From: an uncultured Clostridia bacterium
GTDB taxonomy: Bacteria > Bacillota > Clostridia > Christensenellales > CAG-138
Assembly: GCA_947168565.1 (NCBI GenBank)
Contig: CAMVMM010000007.1
Coordinates: 1 to 64,000, forward strand
DNA length: 64,000 bases
Direction: 5' to 3'
A model generated the notes under the pieces. That model saw nothing but the letters and a program-made list of their open reading frames with translations, was not told the origin of the DNA and did not search any database. Made by a program: the position numbers and the translations under genes. Positions 1 through 6,665 of this stretch are shown here, piece after piece (position 1 is the first letter of the stretch; every line of letters starts with the position of its first letter).

Positions 1-54
1 ATCACCCCACTTGTTAGTATTATACCACATGTCTAACAAATGGGGTGCAGTTCA
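1..54 (-). mobile_element. Terminal fragment of an insertion sequence (IS3-family-like end)
   Basis: Read on the minus strand from position 54, the sequence begins TGAACTGCACCCC, then TTGTTAGACA and an extended -10 element (TGG-TATAAT, complement of 19-27) pointing out of the window. From memory, such ends occur on IS3-family elements of Firmicutes. The metallo-hydrolase gene to the right loses its normal reading exactly at this junction, which supports an insertion. The transposase would lie left of the window, so the family call rests on the end sequence alone. Confidence 0.55.
19..27 (-). promoter_or_regulatory. Extended -10 element of the IS end, directed leftward
   Basis: The complement reads TGGTATAAT, a perfect extended -10 hexamer, inside the IS end and pointing to the missing transposase. 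No good -35 is seen at the usual distance, which an extended -10 can tolerate. Confidence 0.45.
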
Positions 55-275
55 GTGTAGGCGGGGCTTTTTTCATCCGGCACCTCCTCGGGAGTGCCCG
101 CGGGCAGGCCGGTATCCACAAGGATCACCTCGCTGCCGGTATCTATAAGGTAATTCTGAAGGCTGCCGCGATAACGGATATTGATATCGAATTTATCCGG
201 CCCCTCCTCGCCGCCAAAGGCGAAGGGCTGCGAATAAAAGCCGTTTTCCCTGAACTTTACAGCTTTGATCTCCAT
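33..275 (-). pseudogene. MBL-fold metallo-hydrolase, 5' part, interrupted by IS
   Basis: The first about 74 residues are typical of a metallo-beta-lactamase-fold hydrolase: a strand-rich start followed by NYLIDTGSEVILVDTG, the segment that precedes the metal-binding HxHxDH loop in this family. Homology stops near residue 74, where the sequence enters the IS end at about position 54, and a stop codon follows a few residues later. The metal ligands are therefore missing and the product should be inactive. The start has a good AGGAGG eight bases upstream. It is the last gene of the leftward redox operon, so the insertion probably removed only this function. Confidence 0.8.
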
Positions 276-287
276 GCTCGTATCCTC

Positions 288-350
288 CTTATTGCTTATT
301 GCTTATTGTTTATTGCTTATTACTCATCGCTTATTGCTTATTGCTTTTCT
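288..350. repeat. Degenerate TTATTGC heptamer repeat
   Basis: About eight imperfect copies of a 7-base unit (TTATTGC and variants) lie between the small membrane-protein gene and the MBL-fold gene. This looks like slippage-generated low-complexity DNA inside the operon spacer. No other feature is seen in this spacer. Confidence 0.6.
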
Positions 351-365
351 TTTTTGTTTCGCTCT

Positions 366-524
366 TTACTTTTTCCTGTTCTCCGGCCTTACCCACACGT
401 GCCATTTCGGCGCCTTTGGCATTCCTTCACGCCTGATGGCAGCCTTGATAACGCGCCTGTGCGTAAAGAGGCAGCAGAGGACAAGAATGGCAGCTATCAA
501 AAGGATGATCTGTCCCGCAGTCAT
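366..524 (-). CDS. Small single-pass membrane protein (52 aa)
   Basis: A 52-codon gene not covered by longer reading frames. The product begins MTAGQIILLIAAILVLCC, a single hydrophobic helix at the extreme N-terminus, followed by a basic stretch (HRR, IRR) and a cytoplasmic tail rich in Lys, Arg and Trp ending in RKK. The start is preceded by GGGGGTG seven bases upstream and lies 12 bases after the radical SAM stop codon, so it is very likely cotranscribed and may act with that enzyme. I do not recognise the family. It could be a membrane anchor or partner for the radical SAM protein. Confidence 0.65.
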   Translation of the reverse strand: MTAGQIILLIAAILVLCCLFTHRRVIKAAIRREGMPKAPKWHVWVRPENRKK

Positions 525-536
525 TTTTTCACCCCC

Positions 537-1649
537 TTATGCGCCGGCCTTGCCGGATAACAGGCTTTCCACGAGCGCGCGCTTTTCATACAGCACGCAG
601 CCGCCCGTGTGGTCGTCCATCAGCACGCCGCCATCGCGCAGCGCGGTGAAAAGCGGCGAATGCAGCGCCTCGCGCAGGGAGGCGGTTTTAAGGCTTATAT
701 CGGAATAGGGTGAGAACGGGCAGGGCTCCGCGCCACCGTGGGAATTGATATGGAAGAAGCCTCGGCCCGCGGCAACGCAGCCGCCGGAGCTTTTTTCATC
801 GCCCGGGAAGGAGATATACACCATGCCGGGCTGCTCCGCACGGAGCCGCGCTATTTCCTTATTTAAAAGCTCCCTCTCGCCGTCGCCTGGGGCAAGGTGC
901 GAAGCATCGTCCGTAACGGGCACGAATTCAACGAAGATCACGACCTTGCAGCCGCGCTCGTGAAGCGTGTTTATAAACCGGTTTGAAGTGACCTCGCGGA
1001 TATTTTCGGTCGTGACGGTGACCGAAGCGCCGAAGATGAGGGAGCGCCTGTTCAGCTCGTCCATATTTTGAATAAGCCGATCGTAGATGCCCCTGCCGCG
1101 CCGCTCGTCCGTCACCTTCCTGCCGCCCTCTATGCTCATTATGGGAATGAGGTTGCGGCATTTTTCAAGCAGCTCAAAATAGCGCTCATCCATAAAGGTG
1201 CCGTTTGTAAAAATGGGGAAAATAATATCCCGCTTTTTGCCGGCGGCCTCGATAATATCCCTGCGCAGCATCGGCTCGCCGCCCGCAAGCAGTATGAAGC
1301 TTATGCCGAGCGCGTCCGCCTCATCGAAGATGCGCAGCCATTCCCCGCTTGAAAGCTGGCTCACGGGCTCCGAATCCACGGTGGCGTGGCTGCAGCGGGA
1401 ATAGCAGCCCGCGCAGTGCAGATTGCATTTGCTGGTGATGCTTGCTATAAGGAACGAGGGCACGTGCTCCCCCGCGTTTTCAAGCTCCCTGCGGCGCCTT
1501 GACGCGGCCTTGCTTGCGGCGGCAAAGCGGAGCAGAAACGCACTCTGCTTCGGGTTTTTCAGCGTTGCCTTCAGCGCGTCCGCCACAACGCGTTCTATCC
1601 CCTTGGTGAGATACGCCTGAAGATCAAAGCTTTTATTATCCTCGCTCAT
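537..1649 (-). CDS. Radical SAM protein with C-terminal twitch/SPASM-like cysteines
   Basis: A 370-residue radical SAM enzyme. The CxxxCxxC cluster that binds the SAM-coordinating [4Fe-4S] centre is CNLHCAGC at residues 75-82, followed by the GGEP motif. Near the C-terminus the pattern C-(V/A)AG-x-G-PC plus a later GGC resembles a twitch or SPASM domain that holds an auxiliary Fe-S cluster. The first 65 residues form a basic helical extension. The gene overlaps the upstream OhrR-like regulator by four bases and is followed by a small membrane-protein gene. The substrate is unknown; SPASM/twitch enzymes include peptide modifiers and anaerobic sulfatase-maturating enzymes. No precursor peptide is obvious. 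Confidence 0.85.
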   Translation of the reverse strand: MSEDNKSFDLQAYLTKGIERVVADALKATLKNPKQSAFLLRFAAASKAASRRRRELENAGEHVPSFLIASITSKCNLHCAGCYSRCSHATVDSEPVSQLSSGEWLRIFDEADALGISFILLAGGEPMLRRDIIEAAGKKRDIIFPIFTNGTFMDERYFELLEKCRNLIPIMSIEGGRKVTDERRGRGIYDRLIQNMDELNRRSLIFGASVTVTTENIREVTSNRFINTLHERGCKVVIFVEFVPVTDDASHLAPGDGERELLNKEIARLRAEQPGMVYISFPGDEKSSGGCVAAGRGFFHINSHGGAEPCPFSPYSDISLKTASLREALHSPLFTALRDGGVLMDDHTGGCVLYEKRALVESLLSGKAGA

Positions 1650-2122
1650 CCTTTAGCCTCCATTTTGGCAAGCGCCCTGTCAAGCAAATATTTAAGCTGC
1701 GCAAGCTCCTCCGCAGGCAGATCTATACAGCCCATCATTTCGCGCGGCACCTCGACCGCCCTCTCCTTCAGCGCGCTGCCCTGCTCGCTCAGCGAGATGA
1801 GCAGCCTGCGCTCATCGTGCGCGGGCCGGAGCCTTTCGATAAGGCCGCGCTTTTCAAGCCTTTTCAGAAGCGGCGCAAGCGTGCCGGAATCAAGATGCAC
1901 CTTCCTTCCGAGCTCGCTTTCGCTCATGCAGCCGAACTCCCAGAGCGCCATCATCACGATGTACTGGGTATAGGTAAGCTCAAGCGCCTCAAGGGGCTTG
2001 CGGTACTGCCGCACAACCTCCTTGGTGCAGGCGTACAGCGGGAAGCAGAGCTGGTTTTCAAGCCTTATGCACTCGTACCTGCCGGCATCCTCCCGCTTTG
2101 CATAATCGGTATCAGGTTTCAT
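1646..2122 (-). CDS. MarR-family regulator of the OhrR (peroxide-sensing) type
   Basis: A 158-residue winged-helix repressor. The segment LENQLCF near residue 22 matches the OhrR signature in which a single reactive cysteine (here Cys26) senses organic hydroperoxides, and the DNA-binding wing region (LDSGTLAPLLKRLEKRGL) matches OhrR closely. In Bacillus, OhrR represses ohrA and is released when the Cys is oxidised. No ohr gene is visible here; the stop codon overlaps the start of the radical SAM gene. Inference: it links organic peroxide or thiol stress to the radical SAM enzyme. No clear ribosome site precedes the first ATG, so the exact start is less certain. Confidence 0.85.
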   Translation of the reverse strand: MKPDTDYAKREDAGRYECIRLENQLCFPLYACTKEVVRQYRKPLEALELTYTQYIVMMALWEFGCMSESELGRKVHLDSGTLAPLLKRLEKRGLIERLRPAHDERRLLISLSEQGSALKERAVEVPREMMGCIDLPAEELAQLKYLLDRALAKMEAKG

Positions 2123-2171
2123 AACACAGGCAAAATCGGGCCGGCTCCCTCACGGCAGCCGACCCACACTT

Positions 2172-2354
2172 TCACTTTTCGGCAGGCTCCCACTTGCATC
2201 TCACGGGAGATACGATGGAGCCTTCCTTTTTCATTTCGGCGAAAGCCTTGTCCACGACCTTGCGGTCGAGGCCCGTAAGCTCCGCCACTTTGCCCGCGTT
2301 CAGCGGCTCGCCCGCTTTTTTCATTGCGTCGAGGATCATCTCTTTTTCGCTCAT
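2172..2354 (-). CDS. Small winged-helix DNA-binding protein (60 aa)
   Basis: A 60-residue protein consisting of one helix-turn-helix/winged-helix fold: an opening helix (EMILDAMKKAGEPLNAGKVA), a recognition helix (LDRKVVDKAFAEMKK) and a beta wing ending CKWEP. The start has an AGGAGG six bases upstream. It sits 17 bases after the FMN reductase gene in the same leftward operon. Small proteins of this shape occur in anaerobes near redox genes, but the regulon is unknown. The single cysteine in the wing could be redox sensitive, which is only inference. Confidence 0.75.
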   Translation of the reverse strand: MSEKEMILDAMKKAGEPLNAGKVAELTGLDRKVVDKAFAEMKKEGSIVSPVRCKWEPAEK

Positions 2355-2371
2355 AATATGCCTCCTACAAA

Positions 2372-2881
2372 TTAAAGTTTTTCGGCAAACTGCCTTATTT
2401 CGGAAAGCTTTGCTTCCGATTTGTTTTCTTCACCGGTTGCGGTGATGATTCCCATATCCTCTATGCCCGCATAGCCCATATAGCTTTTATACTGCGCTAT
2501 CGCGCTGTCATAGGCGCCGGCGCCGGAGCTGAGCAGCAGGGCCGCCTTGGTCGCCTTCGCGGGCTTGCCGATGCAGTATACCCTCTGGATCGCCGCCTGC
2601 ATCTGCGCCGTCATGGAGAAATAGTAGATCGGCGAGGCGAACACTATCATGTCGCTCTCCGTATAGGCAGGCAGCAGCTTTTCAAAATCATCCTTCTGAA
2701 TGCACTTGCCCTCGCCCTTGCCGTGGCAGTATTCGCAGCCAAGGCAGCCGCCGATCTTCATTTTGCCAACGTGGAGCACCTCCACCTCGTGTCCCGCCGC
2801 CTCGGCGCCCTGCCTGAACGCCTCCACCATCGCAAAGGTGTTTTCCCTGCGGGGACTTCCGTTTAATAGTGCGATCTTCAT
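2372..2881 (-). CDS. Flavodoxin-family NAD(P)H-dependent FMN reductase
   Basis: A 169-residue flavodoxin-like oxidoreductase. It opens with MKIALLNGSPRRENT, the phosphate-binding loop for FMN, has a cysteine-rich GCLGCEYC segment at about 50 and the ASPIYYFSM isoalloxazine loop at about 90. These enzymes pass electrons from NAD(P)H or ferredoxin to small acceptors. The start at 2881 is chosen because AGGGGG stands eight bases upstream; an upstream in-frame ATG at 2914 would overlap the ferritin-like gene. It lies 22 bases behind that gene and probably serves the same redox-defence operon. Confidence 0.85.
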   Translation of the reverse strand: MKIALLNGSPRRENTFAMVEAFRQGAEAAGHEVEVLHVGKMKIGGCLGCEYCHGKGEGKCIQKDDFEKLLPAYTESDMIVFASPIYYFSMTAQMQAAIQRVYCIGKPAKATKAALLLSSGAGAYDSAIAQYKSYMGYAGIEDMGIITATGEENKSEAKLSEIRQFAEKL

Positions 2882-2903
2882 AGCATTATCCCCCTGTATG
2901 CGC

Positions 2904-3353
2904 TTATTCGCCAAGCTGCTCTATAAGGTAGTTTTCCAAGCCGATGGCGTCGATAAGGAAGAGATGCTGACGAACCCAGTTGAAATGCTCCTGCTCATCC
3001 ACGATGAACTGCTGGATCATGCTCCTTGTGACGTAATCATCCTCGAAGAGGGCGAGCGCTTTGCTCATTTCGGGCAGCGCCTGGGCGGCATCCTTGCAGT
3101 CATACTCCAGCATTTCCCGCACGTCGGTGAATACCGGGTATTCCGTAAGCTCCACACGCGGAGTTACGCCAAGCTCGATAAGGCGGGCGTTTACCTGCTT
3201 TGCCTCGTTCCATTCCTCGTCGGACTCCGCCATGATCTTGTCCGCAAGCTTTGCGAAGCCGTGCTGCCTGAGAAGCTGCGCCTGAATGGAATGCTGCTGC
3301 GAATTGCCGAACCAGCCCTTGGCAAGCTCCTGTAAAAACTCGATCTTGTTCAT
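2904..3353 (-). CDS. Ferritin-like / bacterioferritin-type di-iron protein
   Basis: A 149-residue four-helix-bundle protein. Carboxylate and histidine residues typical of the ferritin-like di-iron site can be seen in SDEEWNEAKQ (about 44) and in IVDEQEHFNW (about 116), the last matching the E-x-x-H helix of bacterioferritins. Likely role: iron storage or peroxide or oxygen detoxification in an anaerobe. It is the first gene of the leftward operon, with GGAGG seven bases before the ATG and a strong promoter behind it. It is shorter than classical ferritins but close to the bacterioferritin length. Confidence 0.8.
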   Translation of the reverse strand: MNKIEFLQELAKGWFGNSQQHSIQAQLLRQHGFAKLADKIMAESDEEWNEAKQVNARLIELGVTPRVELTEYPVFTDVREMLEYDCKDAAQALPEMSKALALFEDDYVTRSMIQQFIVDEQEHFNWVRQHLFLIDAIGLENYLIEQLGE

Positions 3354-3379
3354 AATATTTCCTCCGGTCAGGTTATTTA

Positions 3380-3408
3380 GGTTGCGTGAAGTTTAATTGT
3401 GCGCAACC
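3380..3408. promoter_or_regulatory. Inverted repeat in the leader of the ferritin-like operon
   Basis: A perfect 7-base inverted repeat (GGTTGCG ... CGCAACC) with a 15-base loop sits just downstream of the -10 element of the ferritin-like operon promoter, in the transcribed leader. It could be an operator for one of the encoded regulators or an RNA hairpin. Confidence 0.4.
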
Positions 3409-3417
3409 ACTGTAACC

Positions 3418-3445
3418 ATTATACCGCGTCGGGAGCGTGAATCAA
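3418..3445 (-). promoter_or_regulatory. Sigma-A promoter of the ferritin-like/OhrR/radical SAM operon
   Basis: On the minus strand TTGATT (complement of 3440-3445), a 16-base spacer and TATAAT (complement of 3418-3423) form a near-consensus promoter about 65 bases upstream of the ferritin-like start codon. Confidence 0.75.
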
Positions 3446-3453
3446 TATATAAA

Positions 3454-3488
3454 GCCGGGTCGATCTCTCATTTTGAGAGAAACCCGGC
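3454..3488 (-). terminator. Hairpin terminator after the TetR-family gene
   Basis: GCCGGGT pairs with ACCCGGC around an internal TCTCTCA/TGAGAGA stem, followed on the minus strand by TTTATAT. It lies nine bases past the TetR-family stop codon and separates that gene from the next promoter. Confidence 0.6.
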
Positions 3489-3496
3489 ATTTTGCT

Positions 3497-4051
3497 TCAT
3501 TCTTTATAAAGATGCCGCTTCAGCGCCTGCGGAAGGGAGCCCTCGTAGATGCGGGCAACCTGCTCCGGAGTGAGATCGTGCTTTCCCATCAGCCATTCGC
3601 AGGTCATAAGCACGGTGCCAAGGCAGTATACGTGCAGATACATCTCCTCGTTTTTATCCAGTCCGCGCCCCTCGTTCAGGCTGAGAATATGCTTTTTGAG
3701 CGCGTTTTCGTTTATCTCGGTCATGTGCCTTATGAACGAATCCTGTCCGGCGGTGTGCTGAAACAGGTTCACAAGGTATTCGCGCTGTTCATAGAAGCTG
3801 CGCGCGCCGTCCAGCAAGGTATTCTGCCAGGTGTAGCTCACGCCGTCTATGCGGTCCATGATCTCGGCCACGCCCCTCGTGTGATCCCACGCGATAAGGT
3901 CGTATTTATCCGCAAAGCAGCGATAAAAGGTGGCGGAGGAATAGCCGCAGTTTTCAACAATTTCCTGCACGGTGATCTTATCTATGCTTTTTCGGTCCGC
4001 CAATTCGCGGAAGGATTCCGCTATCAGCTCCCTGGCTGTTTTTCGTTTCAT
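3497..4051 (-). CDS. TetR/AcrR-family transcriptional regulator
   Basis: A 184-residue regulator. The N-terminal TetR helix-turn-helix runs over residues 5-50 (ITVQEIVENCGYSSATFYRC then FADKYDLIAW), and the remaining all-helical domain would bind an unknown ligand. It is transcribed alone, between a promoter at 4089-4117 and a terminator. No efflux or metabolic target gene is adjacent on the same strand, so its regulon cannot be read from context. No strong ribosome site precedes the ATG (a GAGG lies about 14 bases away). Confidence 0.85.
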   Translation of the reverse strand: MKRKTARELIAESFRELADRKSIDKITVQEIVENCGYSSATFYRCFADKYDLIAWDHTRGVAEIMDRIDGVSYTWQNTLLDGARSFYEQREYLVNLFQHTAGQDSFIRHMTEINENALKKHILSLNEGRGLDKNEEMYLHVYCLGTVLMTCEWLMGKHDLTPEQVARIYEGSLPQALKRHLYKE

Positions 4052-4088
4052 ATCGGAGCGGCTGCCTCGCTTACATTTTTATAAACAA

Positions 4089-4117
4089 AGTCTACCACAT
4101 TTGCGCCGCGGATTCAA
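4089..4117 (-). promoter_or_regulatory. Promoter of the TetR-family gene
   Basis: On the minus strand TTGAAT (complement of 4112-4117), a 17-base spacer and TAGACT (complement of 4089-4094) lie about 40 bases before the start codon. The -10 is imperfect. Confidence 0.5.
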
Positions 4118-4374
4118 GCATTGATAAGCTGCAAGCCGTGAAAACGCCGCCGTTTATTGCTTTTCAGCCGTTTATCTATTTTCAAAGGTGGGGCGCCATG
4201 ACGCAAAGCCCGCAAGCTGCTCGTCCGTGCGGTGATAACAGCGCTCTATTTTTTACAATAATGCTGCTTTTTTTGCTGTGCAGCTTTGCATAAATAACGG
4301 ATCCGCAGAGTGATTCGGCTCCCCTTTACGCTTTGCCCGCCGAATTATTTGCCGCATTTTGCCGCAAAAAGGGA
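4118..4374. other. Gene-free stretch between TetR promoter and tRNA-Tyr promoter
   Basis: No coding frame is supported here. The + strand from about 4180 to 4260 holds GACGCAAAGCC, GCGGTGATAACAGCGC and a run of T, which faintly recalls the core of a c-di-GMP-I riboswitch, but no complete fold or downstream gene is apparent. Confidence 0.4.
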
Positions 4375-4402
4375 TTGACAAATCCGAAAAATGCGTTATA
4401 AT
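4375..4402 (+). promoter_or_regulatory. Promoter of tRNA-Tyr
   Basis: Perfect consensus TTGACA at 4375-4380, 16-base spacer and TATAAT at 4397-4402, with the tRNA starting 17 bases after the -10. Confidence 0.9.
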
Positions 4403-4418
4403 ATCCATATTGCGAAAT

Positions 4419-4503
4419 GGATGGGTTCCCGAGCGGCCAAAGGGAGCGGACTGTAAATCCGTTGTCACAGACTACGATGGTTCGAATCCATCCCCATCCA
4501 CCA
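4419..4503 (+). tRNA. tRNA-Tyr (anticodon GUA)
   Basis: The acceptor stem GGATGGG pairs with CCCATCC at 4493-4499. The anticodon loop reads ACTGTAAAT with anticodon GTA, a long variable arm follows as expected for a class II tRNA, and the T-arm has GGTTCGAATCC. The discriminator A and an encoded CCA end the gene at 4503. A consensus promoter precedes it and a hairpin terminator follows directly. Confidence 0.97.
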
Positions 4504-4510
4504 TGAAAAA

Positions 4511-4545
4511 AGCGCTTTTTGTCTACCAGACAAAAGCGCTTTTTT
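4511..4545 (+). terminator. Intrinsic terminator after tRNA-Tyr
   Basis: A long stem (AGCGCTTTT and GTCT pairing with AGAC and AAAAGCGCT) is followed by six T residues, eight bases after the tRNA CCA end. Confidence 0.9.
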
Positions 4546-4550
4546 CAACG

Positions 4551-4661
4551 AAATCCGTCCTTACGGACGGGTGAAATCCACCTTCGGTGGGTGAAATCGC
4601 GTTGCAGTGAAATCCCGCTAAAGCGGGGTGACGGACGGATCTCATTTCACCGTGCGGTGAA
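4551..4661. repeat. Array of mini-hairpins separated by GTGAAATC
   Basis: Small stems CCGTCC/GGACGG (4555-4570), CCACC/GGTGG (4578-4590) and CCCGC/GCGGG (4614-4627) are spaced by the octamer GTGAAATC at 4571, 4591 and 4607. An inverted ATTTCAC and a final TTCACCG/CGGTGAA hairpin (4646-4661) close the array. No coding function is seen. Arrays of this general look occur in other gut Clostridia. Confidence 0.7.
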
Positions 4662-4680
4662 TCAGGATGCTTTTACCAAT

Positions 4681-4750
4681 GGCGCAAGCCCTTGATCCCG
4701 CGGCGGCGCAAGCCCTTGATCCACGGCGGCGCAAGCCGCGATCACGCCGG
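4681..4750. repeat. About 24-bp direct repeat (three copies)
   Basis: Units beginning GGCGCAAGCC start at 4681, 4705 and 4728; the first two share 18 identical bases and the third is diverged. They follow the mini-hairpin array in a non-coding stretch. Confidence 0.6.
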
Positions 4751-4814
4751 AGCTCTTTTTTATTCCTTATTATGTGCTGTGGAGCAGGTGATTTCTGCGG
4801 CTGAGATCAAGCCT

Positions 4815-4868
4815 ATTGATGTGCCGACAGCACCATGAGTGTTTCGGCGCCATATATGGCACATCAAT
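4815..4868. repeat. Dispersed 54-bp palindromic repeat, copy 1
   Basis: ATTGATGTGCC at 4815-4825 is perfectly repeated in inverse at 4858-4868. The interior shares TGAGT-TTTCGGC with a second copy in opposite orientation at 39515-39567. Both copies lie just beyond the 3' ends of leftward genes. Confidence 0.65.
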
Positions 4869-4913
4869 GGCTTTCGGTTCAAGCCGGCTTGCAAACCGAT
4901 CGATCGGGCTGTT

Positions 4914-6299
4914 TTACAGTCCCATGGTCATGCGCAGAATGGTGATTGCGTCCGCAACGGTGATGCTGCCGTTGCCGTCCATATCGCCGCGGGCGATCTG
5001 CTCGGGGGTAAGGTTGTAGACCCCGATGGACTGGCGAAGCGCAAGCACCGCGTCCGCAACGGAAACGGTGCCGTTGCCGTCCACGTCGCCGTTCGCGGCG
5101 GGCGGAGTGGAGCCCTGAGCAAAGCGGGCGGTGAAGCTGCGCTCACTCACGCCGGTTATCACAAAATGCTGCTCCGTGGAAAGCTGACTGCCGGAGGCGC
5201 CGAACCAGCCGGTGAAGCTGTACCCCTCGGCGGGATAGGCGTGCACGGAGTTATCCAGCGCGGGCATGTTTTCGTTGCCCATGCTTGTGATGGAGGCGGA
5301 GCAGGCGATGGTGCCGCCGCTCTGCGCCGTGACGGAATCAAAGCCCAGGCGGGTTGCGGAAAGATCCAGATTCGTGAGATTGTTGTTCAGGCAGGAGAAG
5401 TAAACGAGCAGCCTGTTTGCGGAAAGATTTATGGAAGCAAGCTCGTTGTTGTCGCAGTTGATGCCCAGGATCGTGGCGCAGGAGGACACGTTCAGCTGCG
5501 TGAGCGCGTTGCTGCGGCAGTTCACGTACTGGAGCCTGGTGTTTGCGGAGAGGTTCAGCGACGTAAGGGCGTTTTCCGCGCAGTAGAGGCCGAGCAGCTT
5601 GGACTGCGCGCTCAAATTGAGTGAGGTAAGGCCGCAGCCTTTGCAGCTGAGCACCGTAATCTCCGGATTTGAGGCAAGGTCCAGCGAGCCAATGGCGTTG
5701 CCGCTCACGGTGAGCGAGCGCAGCGCAGGATTTGCCGCCACGTTGATGCTCGTGAGGGCGTTGTTGTCGCAGGTGAGCGTCATAAGCTCGGGGCAGGCGG
5801 CGGTATTAAGCGAAGAGATCGCGTTTGAGGAGCAGATCAGCGAGGTAAGGCGCGCGCACTGCGAAAGATTTATTGATGAGATCCTGTTCGTGGCACAGTT
5901 TACGCTGTAGAGGTACGCACAGCCGGAAACGTCGAGTGCGCCCACAAGGTCCGCGCCGTGGCAGGTGATCTCGGTTATGCGCTGCTCGCCCTCCTGCTCC
6001 GTCCATGTGAAGGTGACGGGCTCAACGGGGTTTTCGGGGTCGTCCGTATTGCCTTCCCTGCCCCAGGTGGCGGGGTCGTTCGGATTATAATTCGTGCCGC
6101 ATTTTTGGCCGTTCTTCACGCCGCTTGAGTCGGCGGTTTCAAGGAACGCGGCAAGCTTGTTGTAGTCGTTTGCATTGTACCCGGAGGGCACGGTCCATTT
6201 CTGCGGCTCCGAATCGAGCGCAAGTGCGCTGCCTGCGCCGAAGGCGAGCGTGCCGAAGGCAAAAAAAACAGCAAGAATAAGGGAAACAGCTTTTTTCAT
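4914..6299 (-). CDS. Secreted leucine-rich-repeat protein with C-terminal dockerin
   Basis: A 461-residue exported protein. Residues 1-27 are a signal peptide. After an acidic linker, ten leucine-rich repeats of 21 residues run from about 107 to 320, each of the form LxxLxCxxNxLxSLxLSxxx. A GYSFTGWF-type module of the bacterial Flg_new/InlB B-repeat kind follows. The last 60 residues are a type I dockerin with two calcium loops (DVDGNGTVSVAD and DMDGNGSITVAD), both with full ligand sets. Likely role: a protein-binding subunit attached to a cohesin-bearing surface or secreted complex. No cohesin is in the window. It is transcribed alone from the promoter at 6341-6369. Confidence 0.88.
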   Translation of the reverse strand: MKKAVSLILAVFFAFGTLAFGAGSALALDSEPQKWTVPSGYNANDYNKLAAFLETADSSGVKNGQKCGTNYNPNDPATWGREGNTDDPENPVEPVTFTWTEQEGEQRITEITCHGADLVGALDVSGCAYLYSVNCATNRISSINLSQCARLTSLICSSNAISSLNTAACPELMTLTCDNNALTSINVAANPALRSLTVSGNAIGSLDLASNPEITVLSCKGCGLTSLNLSAQSKLLGLYCAENALTSLNLSANTRLQYVNCRSNALTQLNVSSCATILGINCDNNELASINLSANRLLVYFSCLNNNLTNLDLSATRLGFDSVTAQSGGTIACSASITSMGNENMPALDNSVHAYPAEGYSFTGWFGASGSQLSTEQHFVITGVSERSFTARFAQGSTPPAANGDVDGNGTVSVADAVLALRQSIGVYNLTPEQIARGDMDGNGSITVADAITILRMTMGL

Positions 6300-6340
6300 A
6301 TATCTTTCCTCCTTGAAAAAGAAATCCTTTCCATAAGCGT

Positions 6341-6369
6341 ATTATACACCCTTGGTGGCATAGTTTCAA
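6341..6369 (-). promoter_or_regulatory. Promoter of the LRR-dockerin gene
   Basis: On the minus strand TTGAAA (complement of 6364-6369), 17-base spacer and a perfect TATAAT (complement of 6341-6346), about 42 bases before the start codon. Confidence 0.8.
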
Positions 6370-6451
6370 CATAAATGTGACAAAAATATTTCATTCAAGA
6401 AAATCAAATAATTACTTGATAAATCTTGCCCCTCGAATTTGCCCGATACGG

Positions 6452-6480
6452 TTGACAAAGGGTGAATTTTAACATATAAT
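6452..6480 (+). promoter_or_regulatory. Promoter of the GH3-family gene, with a long leader
   Basis: Consensus TTGACA at 6452-6457, 17-base spacer and TATAAT at 6475-6480. The start codon lies about 180 bases further, so the mRNA has a long 5' leader that contains at least one stable stem (AGCCGCC/GGCGGCT, around 6578-6616). No known riboswitch was recognised. Confidence 0.85.
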
Positions 6481-6665
6481 TTTAGACAGCAATCAAATAC
6501 GGCTGAAAGCTTTGTGTTTAACCGCGTCTGATCTCGGCGGATCCTGCGGCAAGGTTTGGTATACAAATACTTGTCTGCAGCCGCCTGTTGGGCTCGTGCG
6601 CTGCTCGGCGGCTCAAGGAAATAGGCTTTGATGTTAAATCTAAACAGGGTGGAGAAAAGGTCTAA

